A stretch of 64,000 nt of DNA from positions 1 to 64,000 of the forward strand of contig CAJNYU010004581.1 of the NCBI GenBank assembly GCA_905331475.1. Direction: 5' to 3'. Below are positions 1 through 12,696 of this stretch, piece by piece. The translations under genes and the position numbers were made by a program. Numbering within the stretch: the stretch's first letter is position 1; every line of letters begins with the position of its first letter. Source of the stretch: Rotaria socialis (lineage: Eukaryota; Rotifera; Eurotatoria; Philodinida; Philodinidae). Below the pieces are notes generated by a model, which worked only from the letters and a program-made list of their open reading frames with translations, was not told the origin of the DNA and made no database searches.

Positions 1-239
1 ATATTGTTATTAAGGCTATGCATTAGATTCTCTAAGCCCCATTTACTCAAACAGGAGGCTTCATCTGAACCATGTTGATTATTCTTTTATGAATATCATG
101 TTGCCTTTATTACACTAATTCTAAGCTTTCTTTATTGAGGTGCGATATTCCAACTTCTTCTATAATACAATATGGCTATGGTTATTGAATGAAGCTTTAT
201 TATATATAGGTGAGTGTGCCTTTCATTTTAATATTTTAA

Positions 240-717
240 TTGTCTTTTTTCATGCGAAGATTGATTTGTATCAAGCAGTACTTTCAATTAGTGGAATTAA
301 TAATAACTGTTCAATGTAAGAGGGAGCAATACATTGGTAATATTAGTAATGCCTTCAATAAGAACTGTTCTCCTAATCAATTACTGATTTTCCGTTTAGG
401 TTCTGGCAAAAACATCTTCAAAACAAATGAATGACTCTATAGATGAAATTTTCTTGCTCTCTTTGAACCAAATCCAACAACATGGCCAAACACAAATATT
501 ATTGCAAGTAAGTGAAGCAATTGTACGATTTTATAGATGAGAATGTGAATAGTTCAGGAACGGGATCTTCGAGCAAGGATAACCCTGAAGAATGCTACTT
601 TAATACTACTAAAAGTTCAATATTTAGTAGACGTTTAGATGATTATTGTAACATTACGGAAGAATCATATGATAATTTTACTTTAGCATTTTACGAGGTT
701 AGGATGAAATTCTAAGG
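240..717 (+). other. Possible unrecognised exon remnants
   Basis: Three short open stretches look protein-like. One follows an acceptor near 400 and reads through a Q-rich segment (IDEIFLLSLNQIQQHGQ). Another, about 520-717, is acidic and serine-rich. I could not join them in one frame with normal introns, so this may be a decayed gene or chance. No family is recognised. Confidence 0.25.
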
Positions 718-864
718 AGTTTCTTAGTAAGATAGATGGATTTAGAGACTTTCTGGATGTATTCGTTTTAAACCGCTAACTACAATCCTTTACGAAGTTG
801 CTTTGTTTTCTGATGATTTAATTATCCTTTCTCTCGAGTTTCTCTTCTCTTCGTATGCTTTAAC

Positions 865-1252
865 TTGATAATTCTCTTATTTATTAGTTAATTTATTGAC
901 GTTTCGATCGATGAAATCCATCTTCTTCAGAATAAAATAGTAAGTGAATACAGAAAAGGTTGTTTTACTGATGACTCATCCAATTGCCAATTTTTTCTTT
1001 ATTTTCTTTAACAGTATTATATTACAGTATTGGTACGGACACCTAAATATCAAACAAAAGAAGTTCTAGTATATAGCGTCCTTTCCGTACCAGTACTGTA
1101 ACATTCATAAAGAAAATAAAGAAAAAACTGACAATTGAATGAATCGTCAGTAAAAGAACTTTTTCTGTATTCATTTTCTATTTTATTCTGAAGCAGATCG
1201 ATTTCATCGATCGAAACGTCAATAAATTTACTAATAAACAAGAAAATGATCA
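865..1252. repeat. Foldback repeat with ~170-bp arms
   Basis: The left arm (about 865-1041) reappears inverted at about 1080-1252, separated by about 40 bp. The arms match over long runs, for example TTTCGATCGATGAAAT and its complement, with scattered mismatches. It has no coding capacity and would form one long hairpin. It resembles a MITE or foldback element; I saw no clear target-site duplication. Confidence 0.85.
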
Positions 1253-1310
1253 CGTTAACACATACGAGGAGGAGAAAATATTATACACAATCACAATAAT
1301 TGAAATCAAT

Positions 1311-1535
1311 TAACCCTTCTAAGGGGTTTATGACAGTGCAACATATAGCAAACCCTTTAAGGATTTATGAAATTTATCAACCCATTCATAAACCCTTCAG
1401 AATCAGTTTCAGCAAATCATAAACCCCATATTCATTCCTTTTTTTTTAGGGTTTATGAAAGGGTTTATAAAGGCCTCAAAGACCCTTTAAAAGGGTTTGT
1501 GATACGTTGCACTTTCATAAACCCTTCTTTCGTTT
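1311..1535. repeat. Palindromic array of the word AAGGGTTTATGA
   Basis: Copies of AAGGGTTTATGA and its complement TCATAAACCCTT alternate across the segment. The outer ends are also inverted copies of each other: TTATGACAGTGCAAC on the left against GTTGCACTTTCATAA on the right. This fits a small non-autonomous element built from subterminal words. The apparent reading frame across it is low-information repeat translation. Confidence 0.75.
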
Positions 1536-1539
1536 TTTA

Positions 1540-2080
1540 TGCTACGGATATTTTTTACAGTGTAGTCCAAAGGTTTAATTTTTACAGACGTTCTGTTCAG
1601 CGGCTAATGGTTCGTTGGCGCCCCTATGGGTCGCCACTCACGGCTAGCTTTTACCATGTTATAATGTACTTCGTAGATAAATTCTCATTTCCTACAGATA
1701 ATTAACATGATTTTGATCTCGCCTATTTGAAAAGGCTGTTTTTCTAAAGACTAAAGAAATATTTGCTGATACGACATACCAAACGGCCTAGCTGAAAGTC
1801 TGATCTGTGCGTTATTATGTACATTTGGAGCAGCGTCCTGGCCGAAAAAGAGTTAACGGGTGGAATAAAAGTAGTGTATGGATCTGAGGCGTATGCAGCA
1901 CTGTCTCGAAAAAGCTTCTACTCAGCGGCTAGTCGTGAGTGGCGCCCCAGAGGGATGCCAATCACGACTAGCCGCCACTATTCTCTGCTGCACTGTATCG
2001 AAACAATCAAACCACAGCATTTCGAAAACTTAATCGCGAATTCCAGTTTCCCGGCCTCCATTATCTTCAGTTAAACTTTA
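1540..2080. repeat. Two GC-rich hairpins of one repeat type
   Basis: At 1925-1975, GCGGCTAGTCGTGAGTGGC pairs with its near-exact complement across an 11-base loop. A diverged copy lies at about 1600-1648 (GCGGCTAATGG ... GGCTAGC). Open frames here encode only this repeat, so they are not listed as genes. Confidence 0.6.
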
Positions 2081-2439
2081 TAAAAAAAAGAACCGTCCTT
2101 TTCTTTAAGAAGGTCTTTTTTAGTAAAAAAATCACTAGCCTTAATTAGGATTAATTTTATCAGGCTAAATAAGCCTTAATCACCCTTGGTAGGGCTACAC
2201 GTGTACCAAAATACAAACACATTTTATTTCAAATGACCGTTCCTTCATTCGAGGAAGAAAAGTTCTTTTCTGATTGGTACAGTTTCTGATCTATGGAAGC
2301 TCTGATGAAAAAACCGCCTTTTCAATTGATTAGTGTGATCCTCTTATGTACATTTTTCTATTTATACTTAGAATTTTTTGGAGAACTCTTTGTAGTAGAT
2401 CGACAAATAGAACTTAATTGTGATCTTACTCTCTAAAAA

Positions 2440-2790
2440 AAATCCGTTTCCTAGAAAACCCAAACCTGTTTGGAAACCCACTCAGAAACCTCTAGGGGTT
2501 TGCGGGTGGGTTTCCGAAAAATAGAACCGTTTTTTTAAATACTTTTTTGGTTTCCGAAAATACTAATTCTGACACCCTTAAAGTATTGTGGAATACCTTT
2601 TTCTTGATGCCGAAAACCGAACCGTATTCTCGGAAACCGTAGTAGTTTTCTAGGAAACTAATATTACCTGAAAAACTGAGTTGGTATTCGAATGAGTATG
2701 CGAGGATACCTTTTTGGTTTCCGAATAAAGACTTCGGAAACCTTTTCGGTTTCCGACCATACTTTATATCAAAAAATACACTGGAGAACC
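2440..2790. repeat. Degenerate array of the word GGTTTCCGA
   Basis: GGTTTCCGA, TCGGAAACC and close variants recur in both orientations. An inner palindrome sits around 2480-2512 (AAACCCACTC ... GGGTGGGTTT). The ends are not clear. The style matches the other word-array palindromes in this window, but the word differs. Confidence 0.6.
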
Positions 2791-3950
2791 GAAATCAGTT
2801 TCCGATTTCTTTGTGATTTTGTGAAAGGTTTCAAAAATTTTAAAAATTTTCATAATCCTTCATAAAAGCAGCCTGAGTCGAATTCAGCAAGTCCCAGAGG
2901 AACAATATAGATGTTCGACTTTTATTTTTTGATCGTCGATTTCACGCAATTTTACATATTTTTAATATGATGGAAACTTTATTTACTTTATATGACTTGC
3001 TTCATTGTGAATGATTCTTTTATTCATCAATTTTAAAATCTAAAACTATTTCATCCTTTCGAAGTAATATAATATTTTCTTGAAATTCTCGGTTTAACCG
3101 CAATGTTGAATATTCGAAGATAAATATTATGTTAACATTTCGGAAGCAGTTAATTACTACTATTGAAAAATCAATGCTATTCTTGCTTTCAGTAATATTT
3201 GTATATTGTTCTGAAAATAGCTTTCAATAGTCTTTCTCAATTTATTGTTGTCGTTCGATATTTTCTTCACTTTTATTGTGTAATCTAATAAAAATGAAAG
3301 ATTAAGCCTCTAACGCACATATCACTCTATGTCGATGCACTTATGTTGGACTATTATTCACTTCAATTCGAATGGAATATGCTGTATTCATATTTTGATT
3401 GGTCGAAAGTTACCCAAGAGACAATATGGATAAACGATGCTTTTCTTATCCATTTTAAGAAAAAGGTATATTGAAAACAATTAAATTCTATCCATATGTA
3501 TTTCTATTGATGATCAGTTTTTTTTTCTATTTTAGTCTCTCTCATCGTTTTAAAGCTGTGCAATATTTTATCCGGATGTTTAAAAAAGAATATTTTGATT
3601 GTTATTTTTAGATGAACGTTTCTAATCCATTCACGTGGAAAATAAATGAAGTTTCAACTTGATTAACTTCGTTTATTGCAAATGACGAAATTATTAAAGA
3701 ATTTGAAAGTGAGTCGAATGTTATGCATAATCTAACCCTTCTTTTTAATTAACTTATAATTTTCTTCAAACTTCTTCTGTTTTGCCGAGTTATTTAATAC
3801 TATTGTAAAGGTTTTTCCTAATTGGTGCCTTCTAGAGATCTGATGTTGACTAAATTGAAGACACGCTTTAATTTTTGGTTTATTGCATCGTACTATGTGA
3901 TAGGCTATGTTCTTTTCATTTATTATAAGATTAAGTTATTCAGTGATCTG
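2791..3950. other. AT-rich stretch, no gene seen
   Basis: No frame has a recognisable protein and no clear repeat stands out. It leads into the transposase-like gene; part may be its 5' region. Confidence 0.5.
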
Positions 3951-6900
3951 GTCATGTCTAGTAGAGTTATGTTCTGCAAATTTTGTACGATCAATCGATC
4001 ATTCAACAAATTTTTTGATTATTTTCGTCACATAACCTTGTATCACGTAAATGAACGTAATTTTCAATTAACATGTGATATATCAAGTTGTTGTGGTGTC
4101 GTGTATAAAACGTTTACGTCGTATAAAATGCATATTCATCGCCATCATCGTTCGTTACTTAACCCATCATTTCAACAACAGGAAAATAATGGTATTGTTC
4201 AACTACCAATCCAGCAACCTGATACAACACATATTTATCCAACTACAATAGATTATACTGATGAAAATGTAATTTATTCTGATATCGATCATGATATTCT
4301 TGGAAATCAATCAAATATGTCATCAACACAAGTTTCTTATGACGATAACAAAGTCGACATTATCGCAGTGCAACAACTATACTCACGCTTTTTATTAGAG
4401 ATGAGAGAACAACATATTTTACCACAACTAGTAATTCAATCAATTACGACATATATTGTAAATTTACTTGATATCGTAGTGGAACTTATAGAAGAGCAAG
4501 CGAAAAGAGGTAACATGATTCAACAACAGTCAGCTTCAACAAGTATTTCAGTTGATGATGTGCGCTCAACTGTAAATCAAATAGAAAAATCAATTATTCT
4601 TTCAACAAGAAACGAATACCAGTTTTTACAATCTTGTCAAAAGTATTTTAACTATTCGCCACCTACACAAAATATTATTTCATCAAATCAATCAGCAAAA
4701 GAATTTTCATATCATGTATCTATTAAACAAACAATAAGAACAATTTTATAAAAAAGATGATGTGTTACCGCTCCCAGGTCGAGCATTACTACGACTAGAT
4801 ACGGCCGTAAACGGCCGTTTACGATGACGTATACGACCGTATACGCCGAATTTACGACCGTATACGGGCCGTATTTAAACGTTTTGGTATGCGCCGTATT
4901 ACGGCCGTATATCGCCGTGCCGTATACGGTAGTACACACCAACCGTTTCGAACCCGTGTCCGACCGTGTACGGCCGTATCATAAACAGGAAACGGCCAAA
5001 TACTGTAACGTAAACGACCGTACCAACATCGTAACCGACCGTATACGGCCGTGATTCTGAAGAAAAAAAAATACATTCCTAAACCACACTCATCAATAGT
5101 GCGCACACTGCAGACATCAATTCTACCACATTTCCATAGGAATCACTCAAACCAAATGCAAGCAGCAAAAAAAACCTACTAAAAATAACACAAAAATAAG
5201 AGAAATCCTACTTCCAACAGATCTTGTCGGAGCACTCTCTATAACCTAACAAGCTCGCCCGCATCTAAAGTAAACTCCATATGCTTTTCCGCGTACCCAG
5301 CAACAGAGATCGTGAGAAATCTGAAAAATACAAAAAGCACCAAAGAAATCCTGCAAAAATCACCTTTCGAAGGAAGCATCGTAGAGAATCGTGGAAAGCA
5401 GCATTCAATAGCCAGCATCAAGAGATCCACATTGGGAGATTTCTGCTCCATTCTGCAACAGGGNATTATTTCATCAAATCAATCAGCAAAAGAATTTTCA
5501 TATCATGTATCTATTAAACAAACAATAAGAACAATTTTATAAAAAAGATGATGTGTTACCGCTATTAACAGAAAATGTTCGTAATCAAGTTGCAATAACT
5601 CAAGCTGACCCAGATTTGATGTTTTCATTTCGAGATGGAATTAGAGGTAGAAAAAAGAACAAGCAATCTTTCATGATTCAATTATATGTCGATGGTATTG
5701 GTGTCACCAATCCTCTCGGTCCGAAGAAGGACCAACACAAATTAACTATGGTATATTTCACGTTAGAAGATACGCCGGATACATTCCGATCCACGTTGCA
5801 ATGTATTAATCTTGCAGCAATATGTTATACAAAATATTTAGATACTGATGAAAAAATTAGGAAATTTTATGAACCAATTATTAACGATCTGAATGATTAA
5901 CAATGCAACGGTTTAATGATTAATAAATTTGATACTCAATCGATATTTTCATTTTCAGCGATCGCTGCTGATAATTTAGCTGTTCATGAACTTGCTGGCT
6001 TTCAGCAAACTTTCAGTTCCGGTTATTTCTGTAGACGATGCTTAGTAACATATGAGAATCGTCTTTTACCTTTAACCGATGTACATTTCATTCAAAGAAC
6101 ACATTTACAGCATAATAAATATTTAAATTCACTTGAAAATGATCTTCAAATGAAATCAAAATTTGGTGTAGTTGGACCGAGTCCATTGAATGGTTTACAA
6201 AATTTCGATCCCACTACTTCGTTTCCAGGTGATCTGATGCATGATTTCTATGAAGGTAATTAATATTTAAATGAATTTTATTCTCTTAGCTGTTTCTTTT
6301 TTTAATTTTAGGGGTTTGTCCTCTAATTATTATGGCCATGCTAAAAGAAGCATCCAGTTCAAGATTAATCACTTACAACGCTATTCAAAACAGAACAGAG
6401 AATTTTGTTTATGGTAATTTGGACAAATCAAATAAGCCTCCTGCTATAATGGTCAAACATTTTAATAGTGATCGCATTGTTGGAAGTGCCGCTCAAAAGT
6501 ACTGCCTTTTTCGTTTATTTCCAATTATGTTCTCTGATCTAGTTGAACGCTTGGAATCGTTCAAAATTTATCTTATTTTGCGCGAACTATTGGATATGGT
6601 ATTGGCTTTGTCTCAAAGAAAACGTTGGTTACCTTTCATGGAAACGTTGTCGATAAATTTTCAATGTTTGATGTTAGATCTGCTTCCACATAAAGTAATA
6701 CCAAAGGTGCATTTTATCACTGAATACACGAGAATCATTGATGAAAATGGTCCACCAGTGCGATACTGGTGCATGAGATATGAAGCTGCCCATTTATATT
6801 TCAAGAAGATTGCAATGCAATCTTATAATTTCAAAAATATCCCGAAAACATCGGCTCAACGACAACAACTACGCCAATGCTTTTTTTTATCAAAACCTTA

Positions 6901-7354
6901 TTTTTTGAGGACATTTGAGGAAGCTAGTGATACTAAACAAACTCGTATGCATGAAATAGATTCAAAGGTTAAAATTCTTATCGCGCAGCGATATGGACAA
7001 CAATTAGTTCAATCTGATCAATCATTACTTCGATGTTCTAAGCTCATACACAATCATATTATTTACAAACAATACGCCGTTTATGTTTATGATTTAGAAC
7101 ATGTGGAAGAAATTCCATTGTTTTTTCAAGTTCTCTACATATTCAAGTTCAATCAACGATGGATGTTTATTGTAGATTTTTTAAATACTGACGGTTTCAG
7201 TACAAAATTATGGAGCTACAAACTCAGCTCATATGGACGACTTGGAATTGTTCTACCAAATGATTTAAAATATTTTCACAAAGGACTTGATCTGTATGAA
7301 ATTGATAACCTTCATGTTGTTAATCTCACATCAAGATTAACAAAAAATAATTAA
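3951..7354 (+). pseudogene. Tnp2/CACTA-like transposase, decayed
   Basis: The N-terminus (from ATG 3951) has paired C2H2-like zinc fingers (CKFC ... H, then C ... C ... HIHRHH). The body resumes after the 4773-5463 insertion: ADNLAVHELAGF with a FCRRC knuckle, DLMHDFYEGVCP across a 56-bp intron (6256-6311), then YWCMRYEAAHLYFKK. This order matches a widespread uncharacterised animal family related to Tnp2 transposases. Damage: the frame breaks at the T run near 4747, present in both copies of the duplicated segment, and an in-frame TAA lies at 5898-5900. The 6312-7354 exon is otherwise open for about 340 codons, so decay is recent. A domesticated gene is unlikely given these breaks. Family placement rests on remembered motifs. 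Confidence 0.7.
4674..5563. repeat. 99-bp direct duplication flanking an insertion
   Basis: Bases 4674-4772 recur at 5465-5563. Between them lie about 690 bp unrelated to the gene, including a palindromic array at about 4795-5055 built from ACGGCCGTATACGG-type words, and a single N at 5464. The transposase frame continues only from the second copy. Most likely two contigs or haplotypes were joined end to end with the overlap left uncollapsed, one carrying the insert. Confidence 0.8.
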
Positions 7355-7362
7355 ACGTTGTA

Positions 7363-10300
7363 ATGGATGAGGCAGATTTAGTATTTTCTCATTTCTTCCT
7401 ATGCAGTAATACATTCCGAAATACAAACTGCAACTTGAAAGCTCTGTAGTATTGAACTACTTTTTATTTGACTCTTTTTTCTTTTAGAGGAGCAAGTGGA
7501 TGAGGAAACTTTATTTTACATGAATAACTTGGATTTATTGAAGCCGTTCAAATTATCTTACAAAAACCAAGTCATGTTCTTGAAAGAGAGAGAAAAAATA
7601 TTTTTGTATAATGCGAATGAGAAAATATCAATATCGCCACCATCAGCAAATGACGCAAGACCATTAATTATCGATGAAACTCAACAGAACAAAGATAAAG
7701 CTGCCACTCAGTTAGTTGATACGTTACTAAATTCATCAATTGTTTCGACAAAAATTTCAAGAAAATATTTACTAATTGACAAACCGCTGCCAGATCCATA
7801 TTCATTACCAACATTACCTGATCAAATTAGTGTAGCTATTAATTCAAACCAAATGGAGAAATTCGAAAAGCTATGCAACTTCCGATCAATTATTATTGAC
7901 GCTGCTTTTCATGATTTGAAAAAGAACTATAATTTAATGTGAGCATCATAATTTTCAATCATTTTCTTATATAATTAGTTTTTCTCATTCTTTGGGAAAG
8001 TTGCCCAAAATCTGCAATAGGAATAATTTTATGAGAACTAGAGAAACTACTGATTGTAGCTATAATGAGAACAGTGTATTTTTGGTAGTAGACAGAAGTT
8101 CCAATCACAAATTTTGACTTCCATACTTCATATTTCAATTAAAAATTTCATTCAGATTTTTTTTCTCTTAATAGATATCCGACAAGAACACAATATACAA
8201 TCGTTGTAAATAGTATTTTGAATTATTTGGGTATCGATCAAAATACAAAAAAAGCAGTAAGTACATCTGAAGAATCTTCACATAAAAAACATCTTTTATA
8301 TCACAGGATTCGTGGCGTGAGTCTTTAATTTCGAAGTATAAGAGAGAAAGACAAAATCAAAATGATGATCAAACAGTTGAAATGACACTTCGATACTCAA
8401 AAGAAAAATCTGGAAGAAAAATCAAGCAATATCCACAGACACAAATGTCAGAAAGAAACGCCTTGAAAAATGTAACTTATAGTAGAAAAAATAGGAAGCC
8501 ATTCATACATTATTTTTATAGATTTCCAATATGGGACATCGATCTGATGTTATAGAACAAATGGAAGAAAAAACTGAAATAATCAAAACTGATTATCAAA
8601 ATAATTCATTCAATGATCCAGATTTTAAACGATTGTGGTTTGATACTTATGAATATCGAAAAGATTTTATTAAGGAAAATACAACTGCAGACATTATGAA
8701 ACAATTTCCTGCTTATACAAATCCATTTACTGTAGAAAATAGTTCAAGTCCTTTTAGTAGCAGATTATCTGTTTTAGATTTTGGCCGATGTTAAAGTATT
8801 AACAGGAATCGATTTAGGCAATTCAGTGACAGAAAACATTGATTCACTTGCTTCTAAAATTAATTCCGATAATAAATTTTTATCAGGTATTTTAAAATTG
8901 GCTTGTTCGTAATCATTAATTTTTTCTTTTTAAATAATGCAACTGTTCGTTGTTTTAAGGTGTTATGCAGTTTGTTGAATGATTCATGGAAGCATTATAT
9001 TTATTTTCATCCTGAAGTAATTCATCTACATGGCAAATTCTTTTTTAGATGAAAAAAAAGAAACCGTATTGATAGTGATACTGGACAACATTCATTTTCA
9101 AACTACTAGATCTAGTTAGGCTGATTAGGAAAAACATTCTAGTCTGTTGAGGTTTTTCTGTTTACTGATGTGCAGTCAGTGTCATGCTACTTCATTCAAA
9201 ACTTGTCTGAAGTAGTAGATATAAAATTACACTAATGTGCTATTAAATTAGACATTCTTTTTTAAAATCATACTATTGATATGAAAACAACAAAAAGTTT
9301 TTGTAGTTGTATATTAAAATAAATGGTAGTCATAAAAATGAAACCTAAACATGAATAATATATTATGAATTTTGATAAAGCTATACATCAGCTAACATCA
9401 TTTTTACTTTCGCTGTATCTCATGTGAACTGTAATCAATGTGATGGGCAGTACCTAGTCATACTTGGTGGTTAACTATAAAAAACATTTCAAATCAACAA
9501 TCACTTCATTTTTTGTTCTAGATCTTCAGCATCATAGTTAATCTCATACTGTACGACTATGTCTAGTTATGTTTCAAAGTTCATCGCATAAAGATGATGA
9601 ACTTAAAATAATGAAAAAAATACTTCGAAATTTTTTTATATCTGCGAGTCATCTTATACTTATACCATTCATGAGAATTTTATAGAACTATATAAAATAC
9701 AAATGTGCAGAATCATGGAGAAGTCTGAGTACTGTCATAATGAATATTTCAATGAATAGAACTCATTTTTCGTCATAAAAAAAGCTCGATAAAAAGATAT
9801 AAAATAACAAATTCTGGTTTTGCCAATAGAGGACCCGTTGAATGTAATCAATTTTATTTTTCTACAAATGAATGCAAAACGAAGCATATATACAAAAGCA
9901 TAAAGACTTTAAAGTCTTATCACAATATTTAACCCAGATATATTTCAAAAAGCTATTCCTATAATGAGAATTGCTGTAAAAATCAATCTGGGACATAATG
10001 TAAAAAAAGCCGATTTCTGAGAATTCGACAATGAGTGCTTTGATAACGGTCGGTTTATTTTTTCATCAATAGACACGAGAGGCCACAGATAAATTAAATC
10101 GATAGAAAAAGTTGAATGCCCTGAAAATATGTTTTTCAATTTATTATTATGACAGAAATTTATTTCAAAAAAATGATTACACGATTTTTCTCTCCGAGTT
10201 ACAGTCCTTCATTAATAACATCTGACTTTTGCTGAAATATTTTTATTATTGACTATTTGAATTTCAATTCTTCTCATTATTTCCATAGAAGCCTGCTACT

Positions 10301-10900
10301 CCTCAGCCTTCAATGGTACTTGAAGATGATACTCTAAAAATTTATATTGATTGGACTTACGTTTGTTCATCACCTTCAATAGAACAATCTCTTGCAATAA
10401 TCGTTGGTTTATATTATTTAATGAATCTAAAATTTCATCCTTATCGAACTGTTGCCAGATTTTTGTGCGTTTATTTGCTACATGATAAACAACAGCAATC
10501 AAGCAATATTCGTAGATTTTGTAAAGAATATAACATTGAGCTGCAAGATCAATCTTCATTATCATCTGATCTTCCATCTGATCTTCCACTTGATCATCTA
10601 CCTGATCGCCTACTTGACCGCTTACCGGATCGTCTACCTGAGCAAACACAAAATAAAGCAACATCCATTAATAATTATACAGCAAGTAATAATGATGGTT
10701 TAACAATTATTCACAAGCAAAATGATAGTGATCGATTCAGAAATCAAATTCATATAATACCATCTCAACTGACCTTAACAAATCTTCGACCTACACAAAA
10801 ACGAAAAGCCAATCAAATAGATGATTCTGAGCAATTAATTGAAGAAAATAATCCACCAACGAAAAAGTCTGCCAGAGTAACTTGCCAAAAACGACGATGA
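7363..10900 (+). pseudogene. SAMD3-like partner of the transposase, decayed
   Basis: The segment DPYSLPTLPDQI...FHDLKKNYNL|IYPTRTQY...|DSWRESLISKYKRERQ spans introns 7939-8174 and 8257-8306. The next exon (8522 on, after intron 8472-8521) reads ALKNISNMG...RRLWFDTYEYRKDFI-like sequence. A C-terminal exon, 10289-10900, opens with KPATPQPSMVLEDD and ends in a proline/aspartate repeat and a basic tail. This matches the uncharacterised 'sterile alpha motif domain-containing protein 3-like' family, usually found near Tnp2-like genes. The frame shifts near 8770, and about 1.4 kb of non-coding DNA separates the last two blocks. The first exon is uncertain; the clearly coding part starts at 7496. Confidence 0.6.
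8900..10288. other. AT-rich non-coding block inside the decayed gene
   Basis: After a short open patch near 8965-9050 (LNDSWKHYIYFHPEVIHLHG), nothing coding is visible until the acceptor at 10287-10288. It is either an enlarged intron or an old insertion without recognisable ends. Confidence 0.4.
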
Positions 10901-11676
10901 GATTCAATTAGCACAAGAAACAACTAAAACAACTGAATCTTTCTTAAACTCTATATAGGCCTTTCTTTAAATGAAAACTTCATTTTGATTGAATTATGTT
11001 TCTATCGAAAAAGAAGTATCCAAACCTTCTTTCTCCATCGCTTCCTATTCATTTATCATTACTAGCAAGGCTACCTTTCCAAGAATGTCTTGAAAAAATT
11101 ATGAAGTTAGAGTTATATGTTTCGTTTTCATTGAAAGCTTTTTTATCCTGTACCGAAAAAATCTGTTTTTTTGTTCTATTCAATAAACCACTGATCTTCT
11201 TAGTGAGGAAGAAAAGAATAAAAAAATTATGTCTTCCATTGAAACTGCACATCTTCACACGTTCATATCATCAGAAAAGCTAGACTAGAGACAAGTATAC
11301 GAAATCGACTATTATTGTCAAACTCATTTTCAAAGAGTAGCGCCAGACAAGGTAAATTGTATGACATGTATAAAAAATATAATTTCTACTATTTTAGCTT
11401 ATCACGGACTACCATTCATTTTGTGAAAACAATTACGAAAACAAAATCAACAATCGTAATTAATGTCTAATTTCTAATATATCTATCAATTTAATCATTT
11501 CCTACACATACTGAGAAACTAATCAATATTGTTTGTTCGATTTCAAAACTGTCAACAACCTACATCTACAATGATTTGTATCTAACACAGCTAAGCCGTC
11601 AGCTCATTTACAACAAATTCCGCTACTCTAAAGCATAATTATATCCGTAATTTCAGTTTCTTATCTTTCTATTCAG
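10901..11676. other. Spacer with a weak 95-codon open frame
   Basis: The frame 10996-11283 (+) starts with ATG and encodes an unrecognised basic, hydrophobic peptide. A donor/acceptor-like pair lies at about 11351-11398. These could be upstream exons of a transcript running into the 29-nt array, but no homology supports coding. Confidence 0.25.
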
Positions 11677-12696
11677 ATTGCACATGGAATGAACAAATCA
11701 TCCTAGTGAGTTCAATTTCAATGCGTACGACATATTCATTTCTTTTTCTATATAGATCTTTCCAAACACAAGCAAACTTATCTGATGAGCTTCATATCGA
11801 AAATTCAGAATATTTCAATTCTTTATTGCAATATTTAGATCATTTGACACAATAACATATGATTCTCGTGAGTTTGCTTTTTATAATTCAATACCATTCA
11901 TTTCTGTTCTTTTACATTTAGATCCTTCGTAATATTGGGAAACAATCATGGTGAGTTTAATTTTAAAACTAAAAAATTAATTCATTTCTATTATTTATAT
12001 TTAGATCATTTCAGACATTCCAAGATGATTCCGGTGAGTTCATTTTAATCACTCAAAGCAATTCATTTCTTTTTTTTTTACTTAGATCATTACAAACATT
12101 CCAAGATGATTCTGGTGAGTTTTAATTCAACTATTTAACACAATTTATGTCACTAATTTATCTCTCGATTTTATATTTAGATTGCTGCTATCATTGGAAC
12201 ATGATTTAAGTGAGTTTATTTCGATAATTCAAAACGATATTTTCCTTTTTCTTTATGTAGACCATTGCAAACATTACAAGCTGATTCTGGTGAGTTTATT
12301 TTAATCACTCAAAGCAAGTCATTTCTTTTTTTTTATCTAGATCGTTGCACAAATTCGAACATGATTCTGGCGAGTTTATTTTAATAAATAAAAACGATCA
12401 TTTCTTTTTTTCTTTGTTCAGATCGTTACAAATAGAACAAGATGAATCTGGTGAGGTTCAATTCAATCATTTAACACAATTTATCTCTGTATTTCATATT
12501 TAGATCGTTGCATACATTCGAAGAGGGTTCTGGTGTGTAATTTTATTAATTCAAAATAATTAATTTTCTTTTAAACACATCTAAATTGTTGCAATCAGTA
12601 AAACATGCTTTCAGTAAGTTTCAGTTGAATCATTTAAAACGATTGATTTCTGTTTTTCGATGTATAGATCGTGGAAAACATCCGACGATGATTATA
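11677..12696 (+). repeat. 13-unit tandem array of 29-nt splice-flanked segments
   Basis: Units start at 11677, 11756, 11839, 11922, 12005, 12086, 12181, 12261, 12341, 12422, 12504, 12585 and 12668, a period of about 80-83 bp (one of 95). Each holds exactly 29 nt, of the type ATCATTACAAACATTCCAAG plus ATGATTCTG. Nine units have AG directly before and GT directly after the 29 nt. One has GC, and three have lost one signal. The 50-66 nt between cores start GTGAGTT and end in a pyrimidine tract plus TAG, exactly like a local intron. Since 29 is not a multiple of three, a coding role is doubtful. It is either a minisatellite whose monomer is an exon plus intron, or a multi-microexon noncoding gene. 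Confidence 0.9.

Noticed and set aside
1367-2074. Open frames of 112 and 85 codons
   Set aside because: They lie wholly in palindromic repeats and show no domain.
4712-5106. Tyr/Arg-rich open frames on both strands
   Set aside because: They translate the ACGGCCGTATACGG palindrome array.
5281-5542. Two overlapping open frames ending at the same sequence as the transposase exon
   Set aside because: They arise from the duplicated 99-bp segment and the N joint; upstream sequence is not coding-like.
11677-12696. CRISPR-like array (29-nt repeats at regular spacing)
   Set aside because: Repeats diverge strongly, spacers are related to each other rather than unique, the borders are splice signals, and the genome is eukaryotic.
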